Below, piece after piece: positions 7,333 to 14,674 of a DNA stretch of 15,947 bases. Source of the stretch: CAZAFM01 sp964484395 (lineage in GTDB: Bacteria > Campylobacterota > Campylobacteria > Campylobacterales > CAZAFM01). Position 1 is the stretch's first letter, and each line of letters opens with the position of its first letter. The DNA is taken from contig CAZAFM010000058.1 of NCBI GenBank assembly GCA_964484395.1, positions 1-15,947 of the forward strand, written 5' to 3'. The position numbers and the translations under genes are program-made. The notes beneath the pieces were generated by a model. It made no database searches. It saw only the letters and a list, made by a program, of their open reading frames with translations, and had not been told where the DNA came from.

Positions 7333-7360
7333 TTAAGAAATATTCTTAATATATTATACT
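7333..7360 (+). promoter_or_regulatory. cyd operon promoter with perfect 17-bp inverted repeat
   Basis: TTAAGAA-ATA-TTCTTAA (7333-7349) is a perfect inverted repeat. TATACT (7355-7360) is the likely -10; TTAAGA (7333-7338), the left arm of the repeat, is a weak -35 at 16 bases. The repeat therefore covers the RNA polymerase footprint between -35 and -10, which fits a repressor site better than an activator site. It is not an FNR (TTGAT-N4-ATCAA) or NssR (TTAAC-N7-like) box. A related repeat lies at 11114-11127. Confidence 0.55.
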
Positions 7361-7383
7361 AATATACGCATTATGGAGTTATC

Positions 7384-7602
7384 ATGATTAGATTGGCTAG
7401 AAATATATTCTTTTTATACTATGATGGGTTTAAAAACCTAACCATTGGCAAAACCCTATGGAAAATCATCATCATAAAGCTAGTTATAATGTTTGGAGTT
7501 TTTAAGCTTTTTTTGTTTGATGAGAACCTTGACACCCGCTTCTCCACAGATGAGCAAAGATCGCAGTATGTATTAGATAACCTCACAAAGGATGCTAAAT
7601 GA
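7384..7602 (+). CDS. DUF4492 protein upstream of cydAB
   Basis: A 72-residue protein with a basic amphipathic N-terminus, one membrane helix (about residues 27-43, LWKIIIIKLVIMFGVFKLFLF) and a charged tail. It matches the DUF4492 family, which in Campylobacterota and Bacteroidetes is regularly found just ahead of cytochrome bd genes. The function is not established; a role in assembly or as an extra small subunit is the natural guess. GGAG (7375-7378) lies five bases before the ATG. Its stop codon overlaps the cydA start as ATGA, which implies translational coupling with cydA. Confidence 0.75.
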   Translation: MIRLARNIFFLYYDGFKNLTIGKTLWKIIIIKLVIMFGVFKLFLFDENLDTRFSTDEQRSQYVLDNLTKDAK

Positions 7603-9137
7603 TAGAAAATGCAGCTACGGTTGATTGGAGTAGAGCGCAGTTTGCCTTAACAGCAATATACCACTTCTTATTTGTTCCTCTAACACTTGGATTATCTTTT
7701 ATTATGGCTATTATGGAGACTATTTATGTAAAAACTGGTGATGTAGTATGGAAAAAGGCAACAAAATTTTGGATGACGCTTTTTGCTATAAACTTTGCCA
7801 TAGGAGTAGCTACTGGGATTATTATGGAGTTTGAGTTTGGAACAAACTGGTCGAATTACTCTTGGTTTGTAGGTGATATATTTGGAGCACCACTAGCAGT
7901 TGAGGGGATTTTAGCATTTTTTATGGAGTCTGCATTTTTTGCTGTGATGTTTTTTGGATGGAATAAAGTTAGCAAAGGTATGCACCTACTATCTACTTGG
8001 CTTGTAGCATTTGGCTCTAACCTCTCAGCCTACTGGATACTTGTAGCAAATGGATGGATGCAGTATCCAGTTGGGACAACATTTAACCCAGATACAGCAA
8101 GAAATGAGATGACAAACTTTTTTGATGTTGCCCTCTCCCCTGTTGCTATTTCTAAGTTTCTACACACAATCTCAAGTGGATATGTGATAGCCTCTTTGTT
8201 TGTTGTTGCTATCTCATCATGGTATATTCTAAAAAACAGAGATATGCTAATAGCTAAAAGATCACTTGTAGTGGGTGCAAGCTTTGGGCTTATTACATCT
8301 GTTTTTATAGCTTTTACTGGTGATAAGAGTGCGTATGAGGTTGCACAAAAACAGCCTGTAAAACTAGCTGCAATGGAAGGACTGTATGAAGGAACTCATG
8401 AAGCTGGAATTATAGCCTTTGGGATACTAAACCCAGATAAAAAAATAGGTGATACCCAAAATGCTATGATGTGGGATATAGAGATACCATACGCCCTCTC
8501 TATACTAGGATATAGAGAACTCAACTCTTTTGTACCCGGACTAAATGATCTAGTATATGGAAATGAAGATCAAGGCATAGAGTCTGCTACTTCAAAAATT
8601 GATAAAGGCAAAATAGCAGTAAGTGCTTTAAAAGAGTACAAAGAAGCAAAAAAAATAGGTGATGAAGCAAAGATGGAGGAGGCAAGAGCAACTCTTGAAG
8701 CACATATGAGCTACTTTGGGTATGGCTATTTAGATAAGCCAACTGATATAGTTCCACCTATTGCTTTAACCTTTTATAGCTTCCACATAATGGTTAGCCT
8801 TGGGATATGGTTTGTTGTGCTTTTTACCACCCTGCTCTATTTAAGTATGGCAAATGACATCACAAAGTTTAGAAAAGTCCTATGGGCTACACTATTTAGC
8901 TTGCCTCTAGGATATATTGCAGCTGAAGCTGGATGGATAGTAGCAGAGGTTGGGAGGCAGCCTTGGGTTGTCCAAGATCTTATGCCCGTTGGTATTGCAG
9001 CTACAAACATAGATAGCTCAAATGTTATTATCTCCTTCTCTCTTTTTGCAATTCTATTTACAGCACTCTTAATAGCTGAGATAAAGATTATGCTAAGGCA
9101 GATAAAGATAGGACCAAATGGAGGGAAAGATGTTTGA
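7599..9137 (+). CDS. cydA: Cytochrome bd ubiquinol oxidase subunit I
   Basis: CydA carries the three hemes and the quinol site of the bd-type terminal oxidase, which reduces oxygen to water with high affinity in the inner membrane. The 512-residue protein keeps the expected residues: His22 (heme b595 or d ligand, E. coli His19), His189 in KFLHTISSGY (E. coli His186) and Met398 in FHIMVSLG (E. coli Met393) for b558, Lys255 and Glu260 in the quinol loop, and GRQPW at 452-456. The periplasmic Q-loop is long (about residues 255-385), of the E. coli type. AAAGGA lies six bases before the ATG. High oxygen affinity fits respiratory protection of nitrogenase. Confidence 0.97.
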   Translation: MIENAATVDWSRAQFALTAIYHFLFVPLTLGLSFIMAIMETIYVKTGDVVWKKATKFWMTLFAINFAIGVATGIIMEFEFGTNWSNYSWFVGDIFGAPLAVEGILAFFMESAFFAVMFFGWNKVSKGMHLLSTWLVAFGSNLSAYWILVANGWMQYPVGTTFNPDTARNEMTNFFDVALSPVAISKFLHTISSGYVIASLFVVAISSWYILKNRDMLIAKRSLVVGASFGLITSVFIAFTGDKSAYEVAQKQPVKLAAMEGLYEGTHEAGIIAFGILNPDKKIGDTQNAMMWDIEIPYALSILGYRELNSFVPGLNDLVYGNEDQGIESATSKIDKGKIAVSALKEYKEAKKIGDEAKMEEARATLEAHMSYFGYGYLDKPTDIVPPIALTFYSFHIMVSLGIWFVVLFTTLLYLSMANDITKFRKVLWATLFSLPLGYIAAEAGWIVAEVGRQPWVVQDLMPVGIAATNIDSSNVIISFSLFAILFTALLIAEIKIMLRQIKIGPNGGKDV

Positions 9138-10254
9138 AGCACTATCACTTGAGGCTTTGCAGCTATACTGGTGGGCAATAGTTAGCCTTCTTGGGGGGCT
9201 TTTTGTTTTTATGATGTTTGTTCAAGGTGGTCAGACACTTATCTTTAGTGTACCAAAAAGTGAGATAGAAAAGAGTATGATAATAAACTCACTAGGTCGC
9301 AAGTGGGAACTTGGGTTTACTACACTTGTGCTTTTTGGTGGAGCTTGCTTTGCAGCATTTCCTCTTTTTTATGCAACTAGCTTTGGTGGAGCTTACTGGG
9401 TTTGGATGGCGATACTTTTTTGCTTTATCATTCAAGCGGTGAGCTATGAGTATAGAAAAAAGCCTGATAACTTTTTGGGGCAGAGAACTTATGAGGTTTT
9501 TTTGTTTATCAATGGAAGTCTTGGAGTGTTTTTATTAGGGGTGGCGATTAGCACCTTTTTTAGTGGTTCTGAGTTTCTTTTAAGTGAAAACAACTTTGTA
9601 GAGTGGCAAAACCCTCTAAGAGGGCTAGAGGCACTTGCTAACCCCTTTAACTACCTTCTTGGATTTTCGCTTTTTTTTCTAGCTAGGATAACTGGAGGGA
9701 TGTATCTTATCAACACCATAGAGCATAAAGAGCTACAAAAAAGGCTTAGAAAGAGTGTAGTGTTTAATACTATCCCTTTTTTGGTCTTTTTTCTTGGATT
9801 TCTAGGCTGGATACTTACAAAAGATGGGTTTGGGATAGTAGATGGAAGGGTGGAGATGGTTCCATATAAATATCTGCTTGATTATATAGATATGCCATAT
9901 CTTGGAGTATTACTTCTTTTAGGGGTAGGCTTGGTGCTACTATCATTTTATAACACCATCATAAGAGATAAAAACTCCTGCATAATTACCATGAGTATAG
10001 GTGTGGTAATAACTGTAACTATGATACTTGTAGCACTAGGAGTTAATAATACAAGCTTCTACCCTTCAACAAGCGACCTGCAAAGCTCACTAACCATTGC
10101 AAATGCATCAAGCTCGCAGTACACACTAACTGTAATGGGATATGTTTCACTTCTAGTTCCATTTGTGCTAGCCTATATAGCCTATGTATGGCGTCTAATG
10201 AACAAAGAGCCAATAACAGAAGATGAGATAAACAGTGAGCACCACTCATACTAA
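9130..10254 (+). CDS. cydB: Cytochrome bd ubiquinol oxidase subunit II
   Basis: CydB is the structural partner of CydA. The protein has 374 residues with about eight or nine membrane helices. It starts with the typical LQLYWWAIVSLLGG helix and holds features such as RKPDNFLGQRTYEVFLFINGSLGVFLLGVA. The frame extends to an ATG at 9118, but GGAGG at 9120-9124 is placed five bases before the ATG at 9130, which is preferred; the overlap with cydA is then eight bases. The length is close to E. coli CydB (379). The stop codon is followed at once by AAGGAG and a small CydX-like frame. Confidence 0.95.
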   Translation: MFEALSLEALQLYWWAIVSLLGGLFVFMMFVQGGQTLIFSVPKSEIEKSMIINSLGRKWELGFTTLVLFGGACFAAFPLFYATSFGGAYWVWMAILFCFIIQAVSYEYRKKPDNFLGQRTYEVFLFINGSLGVFLLGVAISTFFSGSEFLLSENNFVEWQNPLRGLEALANPFNYLLGFSLFFLARITGGMYLINTIEHKELQKRLRKSVVFNTIPFLVFFLGFLGWILTKDGFGIVDGRVEMVPYKYLLDYIDMPYLGVLLLLGVGLVLLSFYNTIIRDKNSCIITMSIGVVITVTMILVALGVNNTSFYPSTSDLQSSLTIANASSSQYTLTVMGYVSLLVPFVLAYIAYVWRLMNKEPITEDEINSEHHSY

Positions 10255-10263
10255 GGAGAGATA

Positions 10264-10416
10264 ATGATAGACTACACTTCCTCAATAATGTGGCTCATAG
10301 CTTGGCCTCTTATAATATATATTAGCTATAAATTTATCAGACTAAACATCTCCCATCTTCAAAAACTAGAAAAAATGGATGAGGAGAGAAAGACAAAAGA
10401 TAGTGAAAAAGCGTAA
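10264..10416 (+). CDS. CydX-like small subunit of cytochrome bd
   Basis: A 50-codon frame begins at ATG 10264, with AAGGAG (10254-10258) overlapping the cydB stop region at good spacing. It codes for one membrane helix (about residues 9-26) and a very basic and acidic C-terminal tail. From Met9 it reads MWLIAWPLIIY, close to the MWYFAWILG start of E. coli CydX. CydX is a 37-residue subunit needed for stability of the bd oxidase and is also encoded right after cydB. The whole frame or an inner start at Met9 could be used. It is below the usual gene-length cutoff and easily missed. The identity rests on position, size, topology and the MWxxAW motif. Confidence 0.6.
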   Translation: MIDYTSSIMWLIAWPLIIYISYKFIRLNISHLQKLEKMDEERKTKDSEKA

Positions 10417-10512
10417 ATATAAAAAGTTGGGATATAGCTCAATACCAACTATGATAATTAAGCAAACTCTATTGCAAAATCTGTGATAATGTACAAAAAT
10501 TTGAGGACAGAT

Positions 10513-10974
10513 ATGGATTGCTCATCAAAAATTCCTTTTGAAGAACTTCAAACTAAACTTATAGAGATAAGTAGACAAAACCCGAAGCTAAGAAGCTCTA
10601 AAAAAAGAGAACACATACTAAAAGCGCTCTACGACTCCCAAAAGCACCTAACACCAGAAGAACTCTACTCCATAGTAAAAACAGTGTATGAGCCAGAGAT
10701 AGGCTTGGCTACAGTTTATCGCTCACTTATATTTTTTGAGGATTTTGGACTTGTGAACTCTATAGCCCTCAAAGACGGTATCAAAAGATATGAGATAAAC
10801 TGCGACCAACTACACGACCACATTATCTGTACAGAGTGTGGAAAAATAGATGAGTTTCATAGAGAAGGTATAGATGAACTACTTAAAGATGTAGCAAAAT
10901 GCAAAGGATATACCTACTCATCTAAAAGCGTAAAAGCTTTTGGTATCTGCCCTGAGTGTCAATCTGCATCATAA
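10513..10974 (+). CDS. Fur-family transcriptional regulator (Fur/PerR-like)
   Basis: A 153-residue Fur-family protein. It has LRSSKKREHILKALY (27-41), the DNA-recognition region GLATVYRSLIFFEDFG (64-79), a histidine cluster LHDHIIC (100-106) and two CxxC pairs (C106/C109 and C146/C149) for structural zinc. The extended N-terminal helix before the winged helix is also seen in epsilonproteobacterial Fur. The ATG at 10513 is chosen because GAGGA (10503-10507) lies about six bases upstream; longer starts at 10483 or 10489 overlap the likely promoter. TGTGATAAT (10482-10490) could be an extended -10. Whether it senses iron or peroxide cannot be decided here. It sits between the bd oxidase and the oxidoreductase operons. 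Confidence 0.8.
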   Translation: MDCSSKIPFEELQTKLIEISRQNPKLRSSKKREHILKALYDSQKHLTPEELYSIVKTVYEPEIGLATVYRSLIFFEDFGLVNSIALKDGIKRYEINCDQLHDHIICTECGKIDEFHREGIDELLKDVAKCKGYTYSSKSVKAFGICPECQSAS

Positions 10975-11209
10975 TATCCACACTATTGGAATTAGAGCTT
11001 AGGTCAGAGAAATACTGCTACTTTTGAGTTGTCCATCTTAAGTGTGCTTATACACTATGTTCACTTTATACTCCTACTGCAACAGTCAATCTAAAGATAA
11101 ATAATAGATACTTAAGAATAAATTCTTGCTCGAATTTTAAGTCACATTTTGGATGTAGCTAGTTACTATCGTGAGATGAAGATGTAATTTTAATCAAGGA
11201 GGATACAAA
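10975..11209 (+). promoter_or_regulatory. Upstream control region of the oxidoreductase operon
   Basis: These 235 bases hold no convincing gene. They contain AGTGT-N6-ACACT (11041-11056), the perfect repeat AAGAAT-AA-ATTCTT (11114-11127) within TTAAGAATAAATTCTT, and an outer ACTTAA/TTAAGT pair (11110-11142). A weak promoter may be GTCACA (11141-11146) and TACTAT (11164-11169), 17 bases apart. A strong ribosome binding site AAGGAGGA (11196-11203) lies six bases before the ATG at 11210. The inner repeat resembles the one at the cyd promoter. Confidence 0.45.
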
Positions 11210-13798
11210 ATGACAGAAGAAGAGCTCAAAAAATACGACGGTAAAGAGGGTAGAAAAGCTTATGTGGCATTCAAGGGCAAAGTGTATGATGTGACAAGCT
11301 CATCTTTCTGGAAGAAAGGAGAACATGAAGGGTTGCATGTTGCAGGTAGAGACCTAAGCGCGCAGATAGCCGGAGCCCCTCATGGGGATGAAGTGTTTAA
11401 AAATTTCAAGGTTGTAGGCTCGCTTGATAAAGGTAGTGATATAAAAAATCAAGAAGAGATGAATCAAAGTAGCTCTGTAGAGCTCAAGAAGAAGTTACAG
11501 GAGTGGTATGTCAAATACCATCCCCACCCCGCTACGGTGCATTTCCCAATAGCCCTGCATTTTTTTGCTGGTGCTCTTGATTTGCTTTTTCTCTCCACCA
11601 AAAACTCCTCATATGAGGCTGCCGTATTTTACTCATTTTTTATAGCCACACTTATGGGGCTTGTGGCAATGGTGCCGGGGATTCTTAGCTGGTGGGTAAA
11701 TTATGGCTTCTCAAAGGCCAGACCTTTTGTAATCAAGCTCTATGTCTCTATCGCAACATTAATCATAGGAATTATAGGTATAGCTCTGCGCACTCAGAAC
11801 CCAGATGTCGCTTATGGGGGAGGCTTAGATAGCTTCATTTATCACTTAAGTGTACTTATAACTGTTCCTGCTGTTGCTATTCTAGCCTATTACGGTGGTA
11901 AGATCACATGGCCAGAAGGTGCAAAGCCAAAAGTTAGTAGCAAAGATGACAAAAAGCATCCAAAAGAGGATAATCAAGATATTCAAAAACAAACCTCAAC
12001 TCTCTCCAATCCAAAACAAATAGAATCTATAAGTCAAAACACTCATAAAGAGGGGCTCTTTTATCCAAAGTCACTGCCAAAATCCTTACAAGAGAGTAGT
12101 TTTGAGAAAAAAGAGGCTATTGGGGTTGATTTTGGAATTCTCATAGGCGGACCTGCAGGAGCGGGAATAAAGACAGTTGAAGATCTTCTGTATGAAGGGT
12201 TTAGAAACTTGGGACTCAATGTGTTTGCGACTATTGAGTATATGTCTCGCGTAAGGGGAGGAAGCAATAGTACATACATACGCTTCTCAAACTCACAGAT
12301 AAAAGCGCCAAAATACAAGGCTGATCTTATCCTAGGGCTTAATGAAGCTGGGCTTCTGCATCTTCAGAGTAGAGCCAAAGAGAATACGATAATTATAGTA
12401 GATGCCTCAAAAGAGGGAGCCGATGAAGAGATACTTAAGCGCGCAAGGGTGCTTGAAGCTCAAAAGATTGCTGAGGATATAGGTGATAAAAGATATGCTA
12501 ATACTGTTTTTGCAGGAAGCGTCTTTGGAGTGCTCAATCTTCCGCTTGAGCCTCTTGAGCAGGTGGTATCTAAAAAGTTCTATGGCAAAAACGAGGAAGA
12601 GAACTTAAAGGCACTTAAAGAGGGTTATGAGCGTGCAAGCGCATTTGCGCAGGAGGGCATCAAAGAGAGATTCAGCTTCTCTAAAAGAGCACAAAAGCCA
12701 GTTATGAGCGGTACTGAGGCGTGTGGCTTTGGAGTGATGGCTGCTGGATGTGATCTTGTTTGTTCCTATCCAATGTCACCATCTACTGGTCTTCTTGAGT
12801 TCATGGCTTCTATGTCCAAAACCCATACAATACTTGTAGAGCAGGCAGAAGATGAGATAGCGGCCATTAATATGATAATCGGCGCTTGGTATGCAGGTGC
12901 GCGAGCTATAGCAACTACTTCAGGAGGTGGGTTTGCACTAATGTGTGAGGGTATCAGTCTCTCAGGAATGAGTGAGGTTCCTTCTGTAATCTATCTAGCA
13001 ATGCGTCCAGGACCCGCTACAGGACTTCCAACAAGAACTGAGCAGGGAGATCTTGAGCTTGCTATATATGCAGGGCATGGAGAGTTTCCAAAAGTCATAT
13101 TAGCACCGGGTGACCTTAATGAGTGTCTAGAGCTCTCCTATCTTGCAATGAATTTGGCGGATTTCCATCAGATTCCTGCGGTTATTCTCATAGATCAGTA
13201 TCTGGCTGAGAGCAGGATGTCTATGGAGGGCGTTAATCTTGATGAGTTTTTAGAGATAAAACACATTACAAAAAGTACCAAAGAGTATCAAAGATACGCA
13301 CTCACCAAAAGTGGCATATCACCAAGAGCCATTCCCGCATGGGGTGAAGGGCTTGTTGTAAGTGGCAGTGATGAACATGATGAGCGCGGACAGATTACTG
13401 AGAGTATGAAGATGCGAGACTCCATGGTAGATAAGCGCAAAAGAAAAGAAGCAGGACTCAAAGAAGCAGCACTTCCTCCCAAAGTCTACGGTAAGGGGGA
13501 GATAGCTGTGGTTGGATTTGGTTCTACAAAAGAGGTGATATCTGAGGTGCTTGGAATGCTTGATGACCCTCGTCTTTATCAGATACACTACTTCTTTGTG
13601 TACCCCTTAAACGAGGAGGCTTTAGAGCCACTCAAAAAGGCCAAAAAAATAGTAATGGTGGAGAACAACACAAACGGTCAGTTTGCAAGGCTACTCCAAA
13701 GAGAGGGAGTGAGCGTTGATGAATTGATTCTAAAAGGTGACGGTATGCCGTTTTTTGTAGATGAGCTTAGCGAAAAACTTAAAGGGGTTATACAATGA
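11210..13798 (+). CDS. Cytochrome b5/DUF2231/2-oxoacid:acceptor oxidoreductase gamma-alpha fusion
   Basis: An 862-residue, uninterrupted four-part protein. Residues 1-72 form a prokaryotic cytochrome b5-like domain with heme-ligand candidates His39/His43 (GEHEGLH) and His58 (APHG). Residues 100-232 are a DUF2231 membrane domain with YHPHPATVHFPIAL (His103, 105, 111) and four helices (about 113-128, 138-160, 171-193, 208-228). A polar linker (233-306) follows. Residues 307-488 are the gamma module (GGPAGAGIKT, then YMSRVRGGSN) and 496-862 the alpha module, with YPMSPST (520-526) and MRPGPATGLPTRTEQGD. Gamma-alpha fusions are known; the heme and membrane parts in front are unusual. No ATG, GTG or TTG occurs in frame between Met154 and Leu333, so the catalytic half cannot start near its own boundary. 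With four helices both ends face the cytoplasm. The substrate (pyruvate, 2-oxoglutarate or other) is unknown. Confidence 0.88.
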   Translation: MTEEELKKYDGKEGRKAYVAFKGKVYDVTSSSFWKKGEHEGLHVAGRDLSAQIAGAPHGDEVFKNFKVVGSLDKGSDIKNQEEMNQSSSVELKKKLQEWYVKYHPHPATVHFPIALHFFAGALDLLFLSTKNSSYEAAVFYSFFIATLMGLVAMVPGILSWWVNYGFSKARPFVIKLYVSIATLIIGIIGIALRTQNPDVAYGGGLDSFIYHLSVLITVPAVAILAYYGGKITWPEGAKPKVSSKDDKKHPKEDNQDIQKQTSTLSNPKQIESISQNTHKEGLFYPKSLPKSLQESSFEKKEAIGVDFGILIGGPAGAGIKTVEDLLYEGFRNLGLNVFATIEYMSRVRGGSNSTYIRFSNSQIKAPKYKADLILGLNEAGLLHLQSRAKENTIIIVDASKEGADEEILKRARVLEAQKIAEDIGDKRYANTVFAGSVFGVLNLPLEPLEQVVSKKFYGKNEEENLKALKEGYERASAFAQEGIKERFSFSKRAQKPVMSGTEACGFGVMAAGCDLVCSYPMSPSTGLLEFMASMSKTHTILVEQAEDEIAAINMIIGAWYAGARAIATTSGGGFALMCEGISLSGMSEVPSVIYLAMRPGPATGLPTRTEQGDLELAIYAGHGEFPKVILAPGDLNECLELSYLAMNLADFHQIPAVILIDQYLAESRMSMEGVNLDEFLEIKHITKSTKEYQRYALTKSGISPRAIPAWGEGLVVSGSDEHDERGQITESMKMRDSMVDKRKRKEAGLKEAALPPKVYGKGEIAVVGFGSTKEVISEVLGMLDDPRLYQIHYFFVYPLNEEALEPLKKAKKIVMVENNTNGQFARLLQREGVSVDELILKGDGMPFFVDELSEKLKGVIQ

Positions 13799-14646
13799 GT
13801 GAAATATATGCAAGAAAGAATATAGATAATGCGTGGTGTCCGGGATGTGGTAATTTTGGAATACTGGAGCTTTTAAAGCAGGCTTTAGAGGAGCTTGAGG
13901 CGGATAAGCGAAATGTTCTTTTTGTCTCAGGTATAGGACAAGCGGCCAAAACCCCGCATTATCTGGATGTTAATATGTTTGATGTTCTCCATGGAAGAGC
14001 TCTGCCTGCGGCAACTGGAGCAAAGCTCTCCAACCCAAACTTGAACATTATAGCAGAAGGGGGTGATGGTGATATGTATGGAGAAGGAGGTAACCATTTC
14101 TTAAACGCCGTGCGGAGAAATATTGATATAGCCCACATAGTTCATAATAACATGGTCTATGGTCTCACAAAAGGACAAGCCTCTCCGACAAGCCAAAAAG
14201 GCTTTAGAACGGGTGTGCAGATTGAAGGGGTGTTCAATGAGCCTTTTAATCCTCTAAGTGTAGCCATCTCTCTTGGAGCCTCATTTGTCTCGCGTATCTA
14301 TATGGGACATCATGAACATGCTTTGGAGGTTATCAAGGCGGCAATTTTACACAGAGGTTATGCACTTGTAGATATATTTCAGCCCTGTGTGACATTCAAT
14401 AAGCTCAATACCTATGACTGGTTTGAGGAGAATAGCTACATCCTCAAAGATCATGATAGTAGTGATAGAGAGAGTGCATGGAAGCGGGCTGAGGAGAGTT
14501 ATCCTTTTCCTCTTGGGGTATTTTATAAAGAGGAGCGTGAGACACTTGATGGATTTCTTTGGAGAGGGCAGGAAAAACATGGTGCACTCCATGGTAAACT
14601 GCATAATAAAGCAGAACTTCAAGAGCAGTTTGATAAATACTATTAA
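13795..14646 (+). CDS. 2-oxoacid:acceptor oxidoreductase beta subunit (TPP-binding)
   Basis: The 283-residue beta subunit binds thiamine pyrophosphate and forms the active site with the alpha module encoded upstream; the two genes overlap as ATGA. WCPGCG (C15, C18), the TPP/Mg motif GGDGDMYGEGGNHFLNAVRR (89-108) and HNNMVYGLTKGQASPTS (117-133) are all typical. Of the four cysteines that usually hold the [4Fe-4S] cluster, C15, C18 and C198 (FQPCVTFN) are present, but the third is Gln49 in SGIGQAAKTPHY instead of GIGC. I recall a similar GIGQAAK form in beta subunits from anaerobes, so this may mark a subgroup. Family membership is clear; the substrate is not. Confidence 0.92.
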   Translation: MSEIYARKNIDNAWCPGCGNFGILELLKQALEELEADKRNVLFVSGIGQAAKTPHYLDVNMFDVLHGRALPAATGAKLSNPNLNIIAEGGDGDMYGEGGNHFLNAVRRNIDIAHIVHNNMVYGLTKGQASPTSQKGFRTGVQIEGVFNEPFNPLSVAISLGASFVSRIYMGHHEHALEVIKAAILHRGYALVDIFQPCVTFNKLNTYDWFEENSYILKDHDSSDRESAWKRAEESYPFPLGVFYKEERETLDGFLWRGQEKHGALHGKLHNKAELQEQFDKYY

Positions 14647-14674
14647 CTGATGTTACACACACTTAAGGAGCGAT

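Noticed and set aside
10425..10450. Hairpin AGTTGGgAT...ATaCCAACT after the CydX-like gene as a terminator
   Set aside because: The nine-base stem has one mismatch and no T-run follows it on the plus strand; the A-run precedes it, and there is no minus-strand gene that would need a terminator here.
10483..10512. Longer GTG or ATG starts for the second Fur-family gene
   Set aside because: They overlap the likely -10 (GATAAT) and lack a ribosome binding site, whereas the ATG at 10513 has GAGGA at good distance.
11041..11056. AGTGT-N6-ACACT as a regulator binding site
   Set aside because: Five-base arms with no second copy and no recognized family consensus; chance occurrence is likely.
14347..14662. 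Overlapping frames on both strands inside the end of the beta subunit gene
   Set aside because: They lie wholly or mostly within a well-supported gene, have no ribosome binding sites and show no recognizable domain.
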